A stretch of 64,000 nt of DNA from Bifidobacterium callitrichos DSM 23973 (GCF_000741175.1 NZ_JGYS01000018.1:1-64000), one strand, 5' to 3'. Shown: positions 50,839-60,759, numbered from the stretch's first letter. Program-made: numbers and translations. The notes: generated by a model from the sequence alone, not told the origin.

Positions 50839-52254
50839 GTGAATTTCGAAGTATGGCCGGAGGCCATTGAACTTGGCCGCATGTTCGCCGCAGAGGGATA
50901 CGAACTGGCGTTGGTCGGTGGGCCGGTGCGTGATCTGCTGCTGCACCGGCACAGTCACGATCTCGATTTCTGCACGTCCGCGAGGCCCGAGCAGTTCGAG
51001 CCGATCCTGCGCCGCTTCGGACATGATGGCTTCTGGGATATGGGCCGCAAGTTCGGCACGCTCGGTGCGATGCGCCGCCGTCCGGACGGCACCGAGGTGC
51101 AGGTGGAGGTCACCACCTACCGTTCCGACACGTACGACCCCGATTCGCGCAAGCCGGAGGTGGCCTACGGCGACAGTCTCGAAGGCGACCTGTCACGTCG
51201 TGACTTCACCGTCAACGCGATGGCCCTGCGCGTGCCCGATCTGGAGTTCGTCGACCCGTTCGGCGGTGCGAACGACCTCGCCAAAGGTGTGCTGCGTACG
51301 CCGGTCGACCCGCGTCAGTCGTTTGACGATGATCCGCTGCGCATGATGCGCGCGGTGCGATTCGTCGCCCAGCTCGGCTTCTCGATCGAACCGGAGACCG
51401 CCGAGGCGATCAGCGCGATGACCGATCGCATCTCCATCGTCTCCGCCGAACGCGTGCGCGACGAACTGACCAAGCTGATCCTCTCCGACCGTCCGCGCGC
51501 CGGCATCGAGGCGCTGGTCGACTCCGGTCTGGCCGCGATCGTGTTCCCGGAGATCCCCGCGCTGGAACTGCAGATCGACGAGCATCACCGCCACAAGGAC
51601 GTGTTCGAGCACACGATGATCGTGCTCGATCGTGCGGTCGCGCTGGAGACGGACGACGACGGTCCGGTGCCGAGGCCGGATCTGACGCTGCGACTGGCGG
51701 CGCTCATGCACGACATCGGCAAGCCGAAGACCCGCAAGTTCGAATCCGGTGGCAAGGTGAGCTTCCACCATCACGACGCGGTCGGGGCGAAGCTGACGCG
51801 CAAGCGCCTCAAGGCACTGCGCTTCGACCATCACATCGTCGAGGACGTCAGCGAGCTGGTGAATCTGCACCTGCGCTTCCACGGGTACGTGGACGAGCCG
51901 TGGACCGACTCCGCGGTGCGTCGATACGTCAAGGACGCCGGACATCTCTACGAGCGGCTCAACCGCCTGACGCGCGCCGACGCGACGACGCAGAACCGCC
52001 GCAAGGCGCATATCTTCGCCACGGCGATGGATGAGATGGAGGCGCGCGTCCGCGAGCTCAAGGAGAAGGAGGACTTCGACGCGATCCGCCCGGATCTCGA
52101 CGGCAACGAGATCATGTCGATTCTGGGTCTCGAACCCGGTCCGATGGTCGGCCGCGCCTACAAGCACATGCTCGACTATCGCCTCGATAACGGTCCGGTC
52201 GAGCATGATGTGGCCGTGGCCGAGCTCAGGCGCTGGGCCGCGGAAAACAACTGA
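50839..52254 (+). CDS. pcnA: CCA tRNA nucleotidyltransferase
   Basis: A 471-aa protein. The N-terminal nucleotidyltransferase head has the LALVGGPVRDLLLHRHSHDLD signature and DFTVNAMA; a middle HD domain has LMHDIGKP. CCA-adding activity fits, since the window's tRNA genes lack encoded CCA. The start is GTG after GAAAGGGATGTC. Divergent from the Nudix-DUF6049-murJ operon. Confidence 0.93.
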   Translation: MNFEVWPEAIELGRMFAAEGYELALVGGPVRDLLLHRHSHDLDFCTSARPEQFEPILRRFGHDGFWDMGRKFGTLGAMRRRPDGTEVQVEVTTYRSDTYDPDSRKPEVAYGDSLEGDLSRRDFTVNAMALRVPDLEFVDPFGGANDLAKGVLRTPVDPRQSFDDDPLRMMRAVRFVAQLGFSIEPETAEAISAMTDRISIVSAERVRDELTKLILSDRPRAGIEALVDSGLAAIVFPEIPALELQIDEHHRHKDVFEHTMIVLDRAVALETDDDGPVPRPDLTLRLAALMHDIGKPKTRKFESGGKVSFHHHDAVGAKLTRKRLKALRFDHHIVEDVSELVNLHLRFHGYVDEPWTDSAVRRYVKDAGHLYERLNRLTRADATTQNRRKAHIFATAMDEMEARVRELKEKEDFDAIRPDLDGNEIMSILGLEPGPMVGRAYKHMLDYRLDNGPVEHDVAVAELRRWAAENN

Positions 52255-52281
52255 GCCTGAGCATTTGGGCTCAGGCTCAGG
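52252..52281. terminator. Bidirectional hairpin after pcnA
   Basis: TGAGCCTGAGC and GCTCAGGCTCA lie around ATTTGG, between the convergent pcnA and LytR_C genes. There is no clear T-run. Confidence 0.5.
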
Positions 52282-52298
52282 CGTTCAGACGGACGTGA

Positions 52299-52931
52299 TC
52301 AGTTGACCTGCGTGTGGGTGAAGGTCTTGGGCAGGCCGGCCTTCTGCATCTCCTCGGTGGTTTTGCAGCCTTCGAAGTCGACGATAGTGCTGCCCTGCTT
52401 CTTGACCTCCGACTCGCTGCGCAGGTTGTTGAAGGAGCCGCCGACGACCACGTTGACGGTGCGGTCCTGACGATCGTCCATCTTCATGACGGCGTCGGTG
52501 AAGTACTGGTTGAGCGTGTAGGCGGGGTTGATGGCGTTCACGCCGAAGTAGATCGTCGTGCGCTCCACCTTCTTGGACTTGTAGTTGCCGACTTTCACCA
52601 CATTGAACTGACGGTTCTTGAGCGCCTCGCCCACCGCACCGGCGAGCCCCCTGAACTTGGTGCCGTTGAGCACTTCGACGGGCACGGTGGAGTTGTCGGA
52701 CCACTTCATCGCCGAACCGTCCTCGTTCTTCGCCGCGCATGGCACGGCCACGCCGTAGTTCGGCTTGACGGAGTCCTGGGACTCCTTGTCGATCCTGATC
52801 ACGCCGAAATAGAGCAGGAACGAGGCGATCAGCGCCACCACGAGGACAGCGCCGACGATGGAGAACACCGTCCTCTGGCGCCGGCGTACATATGCCTTGC
52901 GTGCCTCGCGCTCATCATACTGTTCGGCCAT
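52299..52931 (-). CDS. LytR C-terminal domain membrane protein
   Basis: A 210-aa protein with a cytoplasmic Arg-rich start (YDEREARKAYVRRRQR), one membrane helix (about 23-47) and an extracellular LytR_C domain (about 85-205, with VEVLNGTKFRGLAGAVGEAL and DRTVNVVVGG). LytR_C proteins accompany wall-polymer ligases, but the catalytic LCP domain is absent here. It likely binds wall polymers or assists ligation (inference). Confidence 0.85.
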   Translation of the reverse strand: MAEQYDEREARKAYVRRRQRTVFSIVGAVLVVALIASFLLYFGVIRIDKESQDSVKPNYGVAVPCAAKNEDGSAMKWSDNSTVPVEVLNGTKFRGLAGAVGEALKNRQFNVVKVGNYKSKKVERTTIYFGVNAINPAYTLNQYFTDAVMKMDDRQDRTVNVVVGGSFNNLRSESEVKKQGSTIVDFEGCKTTEEMQKAGLPKTFTHTQVN

Positions 52932-52966
52932 TGCTTCCCTTTCGTTCGCTGTGCTGAGAAGTTACC

Positions 52967-53944
52967 TTAGCGTGCAACCGTGACGCTGATATGGGGGTGG
53001 ATATGGGGCCTGGCGGGGGCCTCCGCCGCGATGATCCGGTCCACCGCGCCCGAACGCTCCCAGGCCGCGAGCACCTGACGACGCACCGCGGGAGTAGGCG
53101 TGAACGCCACCACGGACGGCCCCGAACCGGAGACGAAGGCGTGCCTTGCGCCGGCCTTGAGGGCCGCGTCGACCGCCTGACCGCTGCGCGGATGCAGTTT
53201 GATCGCGGCCTTCTGCAGATGGTTGCGATCGCCCGATCCGGCGCCGATCGCATCGAACAGGCGATACACGTCGGGCGTGCTCAGCTGCGTGCGGTATGCG
53301 CCGACGAGCAACGCGCCCGCGTAGCCGTCGGCACGCAGCGCGCGTTCGGTTTCGGAGCCTTCGTCGATCGACTCGATGACCTCGCCGTACCCGGTGCCGC
53401 GCGCGTAGCCGCCGGCCACGCAGAACGGCATATCCGCGCCGAGCGTCGCCGCGACCTCGCGCAGCCGTTCGATCGGCCAGTGGAGACCCCACAGCTCGTC
53501 GAGCGCAAGGATCGTGGCCGCGGCGTCGGCCGAACCGCCGGCGAGCCCCGCACCCACCGGAATGCGCTTGTCGATCGACAGGGCGATGTCCGGTTCGCGT
53601 CCGGCCGCCTCGGCCATAGCGAACAGAGCCATCACCGCGTGGTTGCGGCGCATGTCCGCGGACGATGACGCCAGATCGCCCAGATGCTTGCCGGAAAGAT
53701 CGAGCGAGAAGCCGGTTCCTGCCGGTTTGATGGCCGCGCTGACGGTGTCGGTCAGGCTGACCGCGCAGTAGATCGTGTCGAGTTCGTGACGTCCGCCCCA
53801 TTCGGCGCGGGAGGCGCCGACCTCGAGCGTGAGATTCGTCTTGGCCGGGCAGTCGACGCTCACCATCGCCGGCGTATCGGGACGATGGTCTGGTGCGGGT
53901 GCGGTCACGGGTGAGCCCGTGGACAGGGTGGTCGCGGCGCTCAT
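52967..53944 (-). CDS. ispE: 4-diphosphocytidyl-2-C-methyl-D-erythritol kinase
   Basis: A 325-aa GHMP kinase of the MEP isoprenoid pathway. The ATP-binding GHMP motif is PVGAGLAGGSADAAA (about residues 128-142), and FVSGSGPSVVAF is the C-terminal glycine motif. It phosphorylates CDP-ME. The ATG overlaps the rsmA stop (ATGA at 53941-53944). The N-terminal about 25 residues are low-complexity (Pro/Ala/Thr). Confidence 0.94.
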   Translation of the reverse strand: MSAATTLSTGSPVTAPAPDHRPDTPAMVSVDCPAKTNLTLEVGASRAEWGGRHELDTIYCAVSLTDTVSAAIKPAGTGFSLDLSGKHLGDLASSSADMRRNHAVMALFAMAEAAGREPDIALSIDKRIPVGAGLAGGSADAAATILALDELWGLHWPIERLREVAATLGADMPFCVAGGYARGTGYGEVIESIDEGSETERALRADGYAGALLVGAYRTQLSTPDVYRLFDAIGAGSGDRNHLQKAAIKLHPRSGQAVDAALKAGARHAFVSGSGPSVVAFTPTPAVRRQVLAAWERSGAVDRIIAAEAPARPHIHPHISVTVAR

Positions 53945-54942
53945 GCCTGCGCCTCGGTCTGGGTCTGGGGCTGGGACTGGGACTGTGTCCCGGCGTCGGC
54001 CGAGGATTCCAAGGCGATCACCGCGTTCGCGAGGGCGACGAACTCGTCGATCGTCAGCGTCTCGCCGCGGCGGGTCGGGTCGATGCCGGCGGCCTCGAAT
54101 GCGCCGGCCGGAACGGTCTTCTTCAACGCCGCGTGCAGCGTCTTGCGACGCTGGCCGAACGCCGCGTCGATGAGACGGAACGTGGCCTCACGCAACTGCT
54201 CCGAGCCGCGTTCGGGTCCACGATGGAACGAGACGAGCGCCGAGTCGACGTTCGGCGCGGGCCAGAACACGTTGCGCCCGATGACGCCGGCTCGTCCGGC
54301 CTCGCCGTACCAGGCGAGCTTGACGCTCGGAGTGCCGTAGATCTTGTTGCCCGGCTCCGCGGACAGACGATCGGCGACCTCCTTCTGCACCATCACGAGG
54401 AAGGAGTCGAGGTTGCCGAAGCGTTCCAGCAGCGTGAGGATGATCGGCGTGGCCACGTTGTACGGCAGGTTCGCGACCAGCGTGAACGGCTTGGACGCGT
54501 CCGCGAACTGCGGCAGAACCTCGGGGCCGACGGTCAGGGCGTCGCGGTTGACGACGGTGAGTCTGCCGGACGCCTCGGGCATGAATTCGGCGATCGTGTC
54601 GGGCAGGCGCTCGGCCAGCGGCGGGTCGATCTCGACGGCGGTCATCGTCGCCCCCGTTTCGAGGATCGCCAGCGTGAGCGAACCCAGACCCGGGCCGACC
54701 TCCAGCACGTGCGTATCGGCGTCGACGTGCGCCTCGCGCACGATACGGCGCACGGTGCCCGGGTCGATGACGAAGTTCTGGCCGAACTTCTTGGTCGGGC
54801 TCACGCCGGCGTCGGCGGCGATGCGGCGGATGTCGGCCGCGCCGAGCAGATGGCCGGTTCCGGCTGCCGCTTCCGGCGTTGCGACCGGCTCGACCGGAAC
54901 CGTCTTCGGCTCGCCCGTGTTCTCCTGTGCTGTGTCGTTCAT
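53941..54942 (-). CDS. rsmA: 16S rRNA dimethyladenosine transferase RsmA/KsgA
   Basis: A 333-aa SAM methyltransferase that dimethylates two adjacent adenines of helix 45 in 16S rRNA. VLEVGPGLGSLTLAIL binds SAM and NLPYN (with catalytic Asn) is present. N- and C-terminal tails (rich in Thr, Ala, Pro and Gln) are low complexity. First gene of the two-gene rsmA-ispE operon, 42 bp from the G5 protein gene. Confidence 0.96.
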   Translation of the reverse strand: MNDTAQENTGEPKTVPVEPVATPEAAAGTGHLLGAADIRRIAADAGVSPTKKFGQNFVIDPGTVRRIVREAHVDADTHVLEVGPGLGSLTLAILETGATMTAVEIDPPLAERLPDTIAEFMPEASGRLTVVNRDALTVGPEVLPQFADASKPFTLVANLPYNVATPIILTLLERFGNLDSFLVMVQKEVADRLSAEPGNKIYGTPSVKLAWYGEAGRAGVIGRNVFWPAPNVDSALVSFHRGPERGSEQLREATFRLIDAAFGQRRKTLHAALKKTVPAGAFEAAGIDPTRRGETLTIDEFVALANAVIALESSADAGTQSQSQPQTQTEAQA

Positions 54943-54984
54943 GTCACCGTCCGTGTTGCGTTGTGTGCGTGTTGAGTGCGCGCT

Positions 54985-56601
54985 TTAGTACCAGTTGTTC
55001 TTCAGCCAGAATTCCTTGGCCTTGGTGGGGGAGCCGTAGCGGCCCGAGATGTAGCTCAGACCCCAGTCGATCTGCACCGCACCGTCGTCCTGCCATCCGG
55101 TGCCCATCTTCGATCCGGGCAGGGCCTGCGGGATGCCGTAGGCGTCGGAGGACGGGTTGTCGGCGTTCCACCGCCAGCCCGATTCATGCTCCCAGATCCA
55201 CACGAGGGCGTCCCACTCGGCACCGGTCCAGCCGCGCTGTGCGGCCGCGGCCGCGGCGTAGGTCTTGGCCTGCGAGATGCTCGGATGCCACAGGCGTCCG
55301 CTCGCCGAGCTGCCGCCGGAGTTATTCGAGTTGCTGCCGGAGTTGCCGGAGTTGTTCGAGCCACCGGTGTTCGTGTTCGGCTTGCTGGTCGAGCCGGAAT
55401 TGTTGGAGTTGCCCGAGTTGCTGGACGAGTCGTCCGCGCCGGGCTTGTTCGTCGAGCCGGAGTCGTTCGGCTTGCTCGTATCGGTGTTCGGCTTCGACGT
55501 GTTGTTGTTCGAGTTGCCGTTGTTCGTGTCCGGTTTGCTCGTGGATCCCGAGTTGTTGGAGTTGCTCGAGTTGTTGGAGTTGCTGCCGGAACCAGTGTTC
55601 GGCTTGGCATCGCCCTTATCGGACGTACCGCCGTCGTTCGACGAGCCGTTCGACGAATCCGTCGAACCCGATCCGGAATCGCCCTTCCCGGACGTCGTTC
55701 CGGAATCCGACGAATCGCCCGAATTCGTCGAATTGCCGGTGGTGTCCTGTTTCGCTGGACCCACCGCGATGATCTGGTCGAGCGCCACCTGCGTCGTCGT
55801 CTCACTGTTGAGCGTCTCGCTCTCCTTGACGCCGTCGACGTACGTGACGTCGTAGATCTGCGTGATCGAACCGTTGACGCCCTGCTGACGGACCACGGTC
55901 TGACCGGGCTGGAGCGAGTCGTCGACGACCGTCCGAGTCGTGAACGGCACGGTCTTGACGCGCGTCTCCTGACCGTGCGTGACGCGCTGGACGCGCAGGA
56001 TCGTCGTGCCGCCGTCCTTCGTGACGGTGACGCGATCCTCCTTGCCGACGTTGATGCCCTTCGAATCGAGGATTGACGCGGCAGGCAGCTTGCCGTTCGG
56101 TGCGACGGACGTCTTGCCGTCGGCGATGACCGTGACCGGACCCTCGCTGTTGATGACGAGCCCGCCGGTCAGCTGGTTGTACACGTTGCCGATGTTGACG
56201 GTGATCTTCGAGGCCTGCTTCTCGTTCGCCCTGAAGAAGCCGATGAGCTGGTCGGCGCTGTCGGCGACCGTCCAGAACGGGATCTCCTCGCCGTCGACGT
56301 TGACGGTCGTCTGGAAGGCGCTGCGCACGGTGACGACCGCATGATCGGCGAGTCGCTCGCCCGACGACGATTCGACCAGATCATGGCTCTTCACGTCGAT
56401 GCCCTGCTCCTGCAGGAGACGATCCACGCTCATCGCGTACGTCTGCACGGTGGTCGTCTTGCCATTGACGTTCAATGCGACGGCCTTGCGCGTGGACAGG
56501 CCGAACGTGACCGCCATTGACGCCACGACGGCCGTTACGCACACGGCCACACGGATACGGCGCAACATCACAAACCGTTGCGGGGTCCATCGCCGTGCCA
56601 T
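54985..56601 (-). CDS. Secreted G5-domain protein with transglycosylase-like C-terminus (Rpf/YabE-like)
   Basis: A 538-aa protein. It has an N-terminal signal/anchor (about 12-40), repeated DUF348 (LNVNGKTTTVQTYAMSVDRLLQEQGI and later ones) and a G5 domain (about 200-275). A Ser/Asn/Gly/Asp-rich linker follows (about 310-460, with NSNNSGSTSKP-like repeats). The C-terminal domain resembles lysozyme/lytic transglycosylase proteins (WDALVWIWEHESGWRW...DAYGIPQAL). It probably binds or remodels peptidoglycan, as resuscitation-promoting factors do. ATG 56601 follows GAGG by 9 nt; earlier starts (56616, 56676) are possible. Confidence 0.88.
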   Translation of the reverse strand: MARRWTPQRFVMLRRIRVAVCVTAVVASMAVTFGLSTRKAVALNVNGKTTTVQTYAMSVDRLLQEQGIDVKSHDLVESSSGERLADHAVVTVRSAFQTTVNVDGEEIPFWTVADSADQLIGFFRANEKQASKITVNIGNVYNQLTGGLVINSEGPVTVIADGKTSVAPNGKLPAASILDSKGINVGKEDRVTVTKDGGTTILRVQRVTHGQETRVKTVPFTTRTVVDDSLQPGQTVVRQQGVNGSITQIYDVTYVDGVKESETLNSETTTQVALDQIIAVGPAKQDTTGNSTNSGDSSDSGTTSGKGDSGSGSTDSSNGSSNDGGTSDKGDAKPNTGSGSNSNNSSNSNNSGSTSKPDTNNGNSNNNTSKPNTDTSKPNDSGSTNKPGADDSSSNSGNSNNSGSTSKPNTNTGGSNNSGNSGSNSNNSGGSSASGRLWHPSISQAKTYAAAAAAQRGWTGAEWDALVWIWEHESGWRWNADNPSSDAYGIPQALPGSKMGTGWQDDGAVQIDWGLSYISGRYGSPTKAKEFWLKNNWY

Positions 56602-56706
56602 AACTGCAAACCTCATTTCCCGCCCGATGATCGTCCGCAACACCACTTCGCGACGACGGGCGCACTCGGAGCCCATCGTAGCGCACCATGTGCGAAGAAA
56701 AAGAAA

Positions 56707-56743
56707 AAAGGGGGCGGGAGAGAAGGGGAAGTTCCCGCCCCCT
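56707..56743 (-). terminator. Terminator downstream of tRNA-Thr
   Basis: GGGGGCGGGA and TCCCGCCCCC form a 10-bp stem; on the minus strand a run of six T follows (CCCCCTTTTTTCTTTTTC). Confidence 0.8.
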
Positions 56744-56892
56744 GAAACCGGACTGAAGCAGGTTGGGGGACGCTCCAGTCCTACCTAGGAACCGTAATCG
56801 GGGGGAAGGCTCCCAGGCGACTTACCCGTGTTAAGTATTGAATGTGCACCCCCTGTGCGCACATACAGTGTACACCTTTTCGGAGCGCGACG

Positions 56893-56966
56893 AGCCTCTT
56901 GTCGGGATCGAACCGACGACCTGCCGCTTACAAGGCGGCCGCTCTGGCCATCTGAGCTAAAGAGGC
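56893..56966 (-). tRNA. tRNA-Thr(TGT)
   Basis: On the minus strand: acceptor GCCTCTT paired to AAGAGGC, D-arm TAGCTCAGATGGCCAGAGC, anticodon loop CTTGTAAG (TGT), T-arm CGGTTCGATCCCG and discriminator T. No CCA is encoded. It lies alone between the G5 protein gene and the DsbA-like gene. Confidence 0.95.
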
Positions 56967-57093
56967 GTGGCATGCGTGTCATGCGTGCACCGTGGTGATG
57001 GTGCCGCACCCCGCGCATGCGCGAGCTACCAGCATAGCAGACCGGATGGAATCACTTGCCGGTGATCAGGGCGATCAGTGAGCAGGTCAGTGA

Positions 57094-58056
57094 TCAGACG
57101 AGGGAGACGGGCTTGCCGTCCGCGCCGATCGACGGCAGCTGTCCGGCCTGGCCGACCTGGCTGTCCTCGAGGCCCAGCGCCTGGACCAGACCCGCGTCCA
57201 CCGTCAGGTCGGCGGTGGTCAGCTGGTTCATATCCCAGAAGTTGCCGTTGATCGTGACTGTCGGCGTGGTCATCTGCCCCTTGAGCTGGCCGGACACGTT
57301 CAGCAGATCGGTGCGCTTGGGCAGATAGGTGTTGATCGCGTCGAGCCAATCGGTGTACTTGCCCGTGACGGACGCGTCGGCCACCTTCTGCGAGACGCCG
57401 GCCTTGACCGCCTGCTCCTTCATCTGGTCGTCGGAGGTCTTCTTGCCGGAGTTCTCGGCCGGCTGGAAGTCCTCGGCGTACATGTTCTGGATGAAGCCGA
57501 GGATGTGGCTGGCATCCTTGTCCTGCTCGGTGAGCGCCAGCAGCATGTTCGCGGCGCGCGTCGAATACTCGTCGCTGCTCCACTGGTCGCCGAACGACAT
57601 CGGATGCAGCTCGAGGTTGATCTGGCCGGCCTCAACCAGCTTGGTGAGGGTCTCGCCCGCGGTTCGTTCGAAGTTGCCGCAGCCGGAGCACATGAAGTCC
57701 ATGTAGACGGCGACGGTCGGCGCGTCGGCGATCTTCTCGCCCACGCCGTCCTTGGAGACGAGCACGCCGCCCTTCTCGTCCGCGGTGCTCGGCTTGTCCT
57801 TGACGTCCTGCAGCTTCGCGTACGCCTCGTCGACCGTCATGTTGGCCTGGGCGGTGCTGGCGGCGTGCGAACGGTAGAGCGCGATTCCCGCGATGGCGAT
57901 CAGCGCGATGACGACCACGACGACGATCGCGCCGATGATGGTCTGCTGCTTGCGCTCCTTCGCCGCCTGCTCGGCGCGGGCCCTGGCGGCCGCCTCCTCG
58001 GCCGCGCGGCGTGCGGCGCGGGTCTTGCGCTTGTCTGTCTTATCGGCGTTCGCCAT
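57094..58056 (-). CDS. DsbA-like thioredoxin-fold membrane protein
   Basis: A 320-aa protein with a cytoplasmic Lys/Arg/Ala-rich start (about 1-35), one membrane helix (about 38-62) and an extracellular DsbA/DSBA-like thioredoxin domain (about 95-310, motif DFMCSGCGNFE, CxxC pair). Members are extracytoplasmic oxidoreductases or resemble BdbD/DsbA. The ATG at 58056 has AGGA 10 nt upstream; a longer frame to 58356 overlaps the upstream gene and is rejected. The partner is unknown. Confidence 0.9.
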   Translation of the reverse strand: MANADKTDKRKTRAARRAAEEAAARARAEQAAKERKQQTIIGAIVVVVVIALIAIAGIALYRSHAASTAQANMTVDEAYAKLQDVKDKPSTADEKGGVLVSKDGVGEKIADAPTVAVYMDFMCSGCGNFERTAGETLTKLVEAGQINLELHPMSFGDQWSSDEYSTRAANMLLALTEQDKDASHILGFIQNMYAEDFQPAENSGKKTSDDQMKEQAVKAGVSQKVADASVTGKYTDWLDAINTYLPKRTDLLNVSGQLKGQMTTPTVTINGNFWDMNQLTTADLTVDAGLVQALGLEDSQVGQAGQLPSIGADGKPVSLV

Positions 58057-58220
58057 GGGTATGTGATCCTTTCCCCGAATGACCCGGTTCTCCCGGCACG
58101 ATCTGCGGTGTGATTGATCCGCAGTGTGATATGTCGATACGAGACATATCAGACGATCTTGTCGCAAGTGTAGCCCGTGTGCAGCCTCGCGCGCATGCCG
58201 GCGATTGAATTTCGCGTGAA

Positions 58221-59393
58221 TTACACGTTCGGCTGATTCGGCCGGTACTGCTGATCCGGCTGATTGCTCGGTTGATTGGCAACGGATCGCCCGCGCATCG
58301 CGCCCGCGGCGAGACGAATCGCCTCGGAGAACGGCCACAGCGACGTGAGGATCCATGCAGTCGCCGCCACGCCCGCCGCAACCAGATTCGTCACGGAGAA
58401 CGGCGCCACATCAGTCAGCCACGGCACCTGATACGGCCAGTAGCCGTTCGGCATCGGCACCTGCTGCCACGGCAGATCGAGCGCGATCGCGGCGAACACC
58501 ATGCACAGCACGTCAAGCAGCGCGAACTGCAGCGTGCGCGCGATCGTCGCGGCAAGCCCCTTGACCAGATGCCACGGCAGCTGCACGATGCGCAGGGCCG
58601 AATCCGACCCCTTGCGCTCGCCGCCGCGCTTCGACTCGCGGTCGAGCTGCGCGGTCTCGCTGTACCCGACCGTGAACAGCAGCCAGAACAGCAGTGCCGC
58701 GGCGATGAGTCCCGCAACCGGCCAGACCGCCGCCGCGATCATCGGGATGACCATCATCACCACGAGCGGCAGCACGCCGTGACTGACGTACTGGCCGCGA
58801 AGCCGATCGGCAGCATTCGCGTGATTCGGCAGTCCGGATCGGCCGAACTGGCTGTACTGGTTCGGACGCTGATCCATCGGCAGCGGCATCACCGGAGGCA
58901 TGTTCTGCGGCGCGCCCTGCGCGGGCGTGCGCAGGAACTCCGGAACCGTGCCTTCAATGGCGGCGGTGCGCTCCGGATCGGCGGCGTTGACGGGAGACTG
59001 AGGCTGCTGCATCGGCTGCGGGAACAGCGGTTCCGGACGCGGAACCTGCCGGCCGCCCGGATGCAGCGGAATCGTCGAGACACCGGGTTCGGAGGATGCA
59101 CGGGGAGGAATGCTCTGTCCGGGCCGTACCGGTGGCGTTGCCTGCCCCACCGGCATCACCGTAGTGCGCTGCGGATGGTCGGAATCCGTACCATTCTGCG
59201 GATTCGGCGGCGTCGGCGTGGCCTTCGCGCTCGCCGGCGGCACGTATGCGGGAGGAAGATCGGTGGGTTTCGGGCTCTGCCGCGACTGGGCCGCGGGCGA
59301 TACCTGTGCGAACTGGCCGGACTGCGCGAATCGCACGGGACGTGCATCGACGGAGACGGCAGGTTGGTTCGCGTTGGTCGCGATGCGTCGCAA
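58221..59393 (-). pseudogene. C-terminal linker and membrane part of an interrupted Ser/Thr kinase
   Basis: A 390-codon frame, in phase with the upstream kinase and separated from it only by a single TGA (59421-59423) plus nine codons. It begins with a Pro/Gln/Ala-rich linker (about 1-190). Three or four membrane segments follow (about 205-245, 290-310 and 330-355). The linker repeats the wording of the kinase tail (VMPVGQATPPVRPGQSIPPRA here; VMPAVVRPNQPVRPNRSIPATA before the stop). The only start codon near its beginning is TTG with no ribosome site. I read it as the second half of one gene; independent translation from TTG is the alternative. Confidence 0.6.
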
Positions 59394-59420
59394 TGCGGGG
59401 CGGGCGGCGGGGATTGTTGG

Positions 59421-60716
59421 TCATGCCGTCGCGGGGATTGAACGGTTCGGGCGAACCGGCTGGTTCGGGCGAACGACGGCCGGCATCACCCTGGTCGAAC
59501 CCGGCGCGACCGGCGGCGGGGGAGGGGTCAGCAGACCGGGCACGTCGTTCGGGCCGAGGGCGTCGCTCGGCAGGGCTACCGTGCACTGCTCCGGGCTCAG
59601 CGCACGCGTGGCGGCGAGAGCGTTGGAACCGGTGTCGTTGAGAATCGCCGTGGCGTTCGTATCCGCCGACGCGCCCGGCCACAGCGTGCGCGTGCTGACG
59701 GCATCGCCGGTACTGGCGACCATGCCAGCGGCGTCTCCGCGTCCGGCATCCTCACGACCAAAAGGGTGCATCACCCCGTTCGTGGGATCTGTGCCGTTCG
59801 CGCCATCCCATCCCATGGGATTGAGCGCATCCAACGCGATCGCATGCAGCAGCTGATCCGGCGTGCAGCGCTTCGTCGGATCGGGGTTCAGCGCGCTACG
59901 GAACGCGGTCATCGTGTGCGCGGGCAGACCCGCGAGATTCGCGTTGCCCGACGCCTCGCGCTCCAGCACCGCCATCATCGGCTTCGTACCGAACACCGGC
60001 TCGCCCATCGCGGCGAACGCCAATACGGACGCCACCGACCACCAGTCGGTCGCCTCGTCTGATTCGGCGCCCTCGATGATCTCCGGGGCGATGAATCCCG
60101 GCGTTCCCATCACCAGACCCGTACGGGTGACGTGGCTTTCGCCCTCGCCCATCGCGATGCCGAAATCGACCAGAATCGGACCGGTGGCCGACACCATCAC
60201 GTTCGTCGGCTTGATATCGCGATGCACGATGCCGGCCGCGTGCACGGCCTTCACCGCCTCGATCAGCTTGCGGGCCAGACGCTCCAGATCATCGCCCACA
60301 TACCGGCCATTTGCGGCGACGTCGTCGCGCAGGTTCCGGCCTTCGATTAGTTCGGTGACGATGAACGCAAGCGCATCGTCGAGCTCCATGTCGACGATGC
60401 CGCACACGCCGGGGTGATTGACCTTCTTCAGGGCCATTGCCTCGCGGCGCAGGCGCTCGCGGGCGGTGACGTGCTCCTTGAGATTCGGGTCCTGCGGCGC
60501 CGACTGACGGTTGCCGGGGGCGCCGCCGTTACCGGAATCGGCGTCGGCGAAGTCGTCGGACAGCGAATCGCGCAGGATCTTCATCGCATACACCTGACCG
60601 CCGCCGTCACTGACGCGCCACACCGATCCCATCGCGCCCGAACCGAGACGGGAGATGAGGGTGTAGCCGCCCACCACCTCGCCCGGCTCTAGGGTCAACG
60701 CGTTCACATCACTCAT
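59421..60716 (-). CDS. Serine/threonine protein kinase (kinase part, stops at in-frame TGA)
   Basis: A 431-aa Hanks-type kinase. Gly loop LGSGAMGSVW, ATP lysine in VYAMKIL, HRDIKPTN (catalytic Asp167), DFG, GTPGFIAPE and an Arg/Asp-containing C-lobe are all intact, so the kinase is probably active. An acidic insertion (about 58-85) lies in the N-lobe. The C-terminal about 75 residues form a Pro/Ala/Arg-rich linker that ends at TGA; the same frame continues into the membrane part at 58221-59393. It probably phosphorylates envelope or division proteins. GGGGGT precedes the ATG. Confidence 0.92.
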   Translation of the reverse strand: MSDVNALTLEPGEVVGGYTLISRLGSGAMGSVWRVSDGGGQVYAMKILRDSLSDDFADADSGNGGAPGNRQSAPQDPNLKEHVTARERLRREAMALKKVNHPGVCGIVDMELDDALAFIVTELIEGRNLRDDVAANGRYVGDDLERLARKLIEAVKAVHAAGIVHRDIKPTNVMVSATGPILVDFGIAMGEGESHVTRTGLVMGTPGFIAPEIIEGAESDEATDWWSVASVLAFAAMGEPVFGTKPMMAVLEREASGNANLAGLPAHTMTAFRSALNPDPTKRCTPDQLLHAIALDALNPMGWDGANGTDPTNGVMHPFGREDAGRGDAAGMVASTGDAVSTRTLWPGASADTNATAILNDTGSNALAATRALSPEQCTVALPSDALGPNDVPGLLTPPPPPVAPGSTRVMPAVVRPNQPVRPNRSIPATA

Positions 60717-60759
60717 ACCCCCATCCTATCCATGTCCCGCGGAACCTGTCTGCCGGAAC

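Noticed and set aside
58954..59682. Minus-strand frame starting ATG at 59424, overlapping the kinase stop
   Set aside because: The ATGA overlap looks like coupled translation, but the frame encodes an Arg/Ala-rich shadow of the linker. The in-phase frame (58221-59393) carries the membrane segments.
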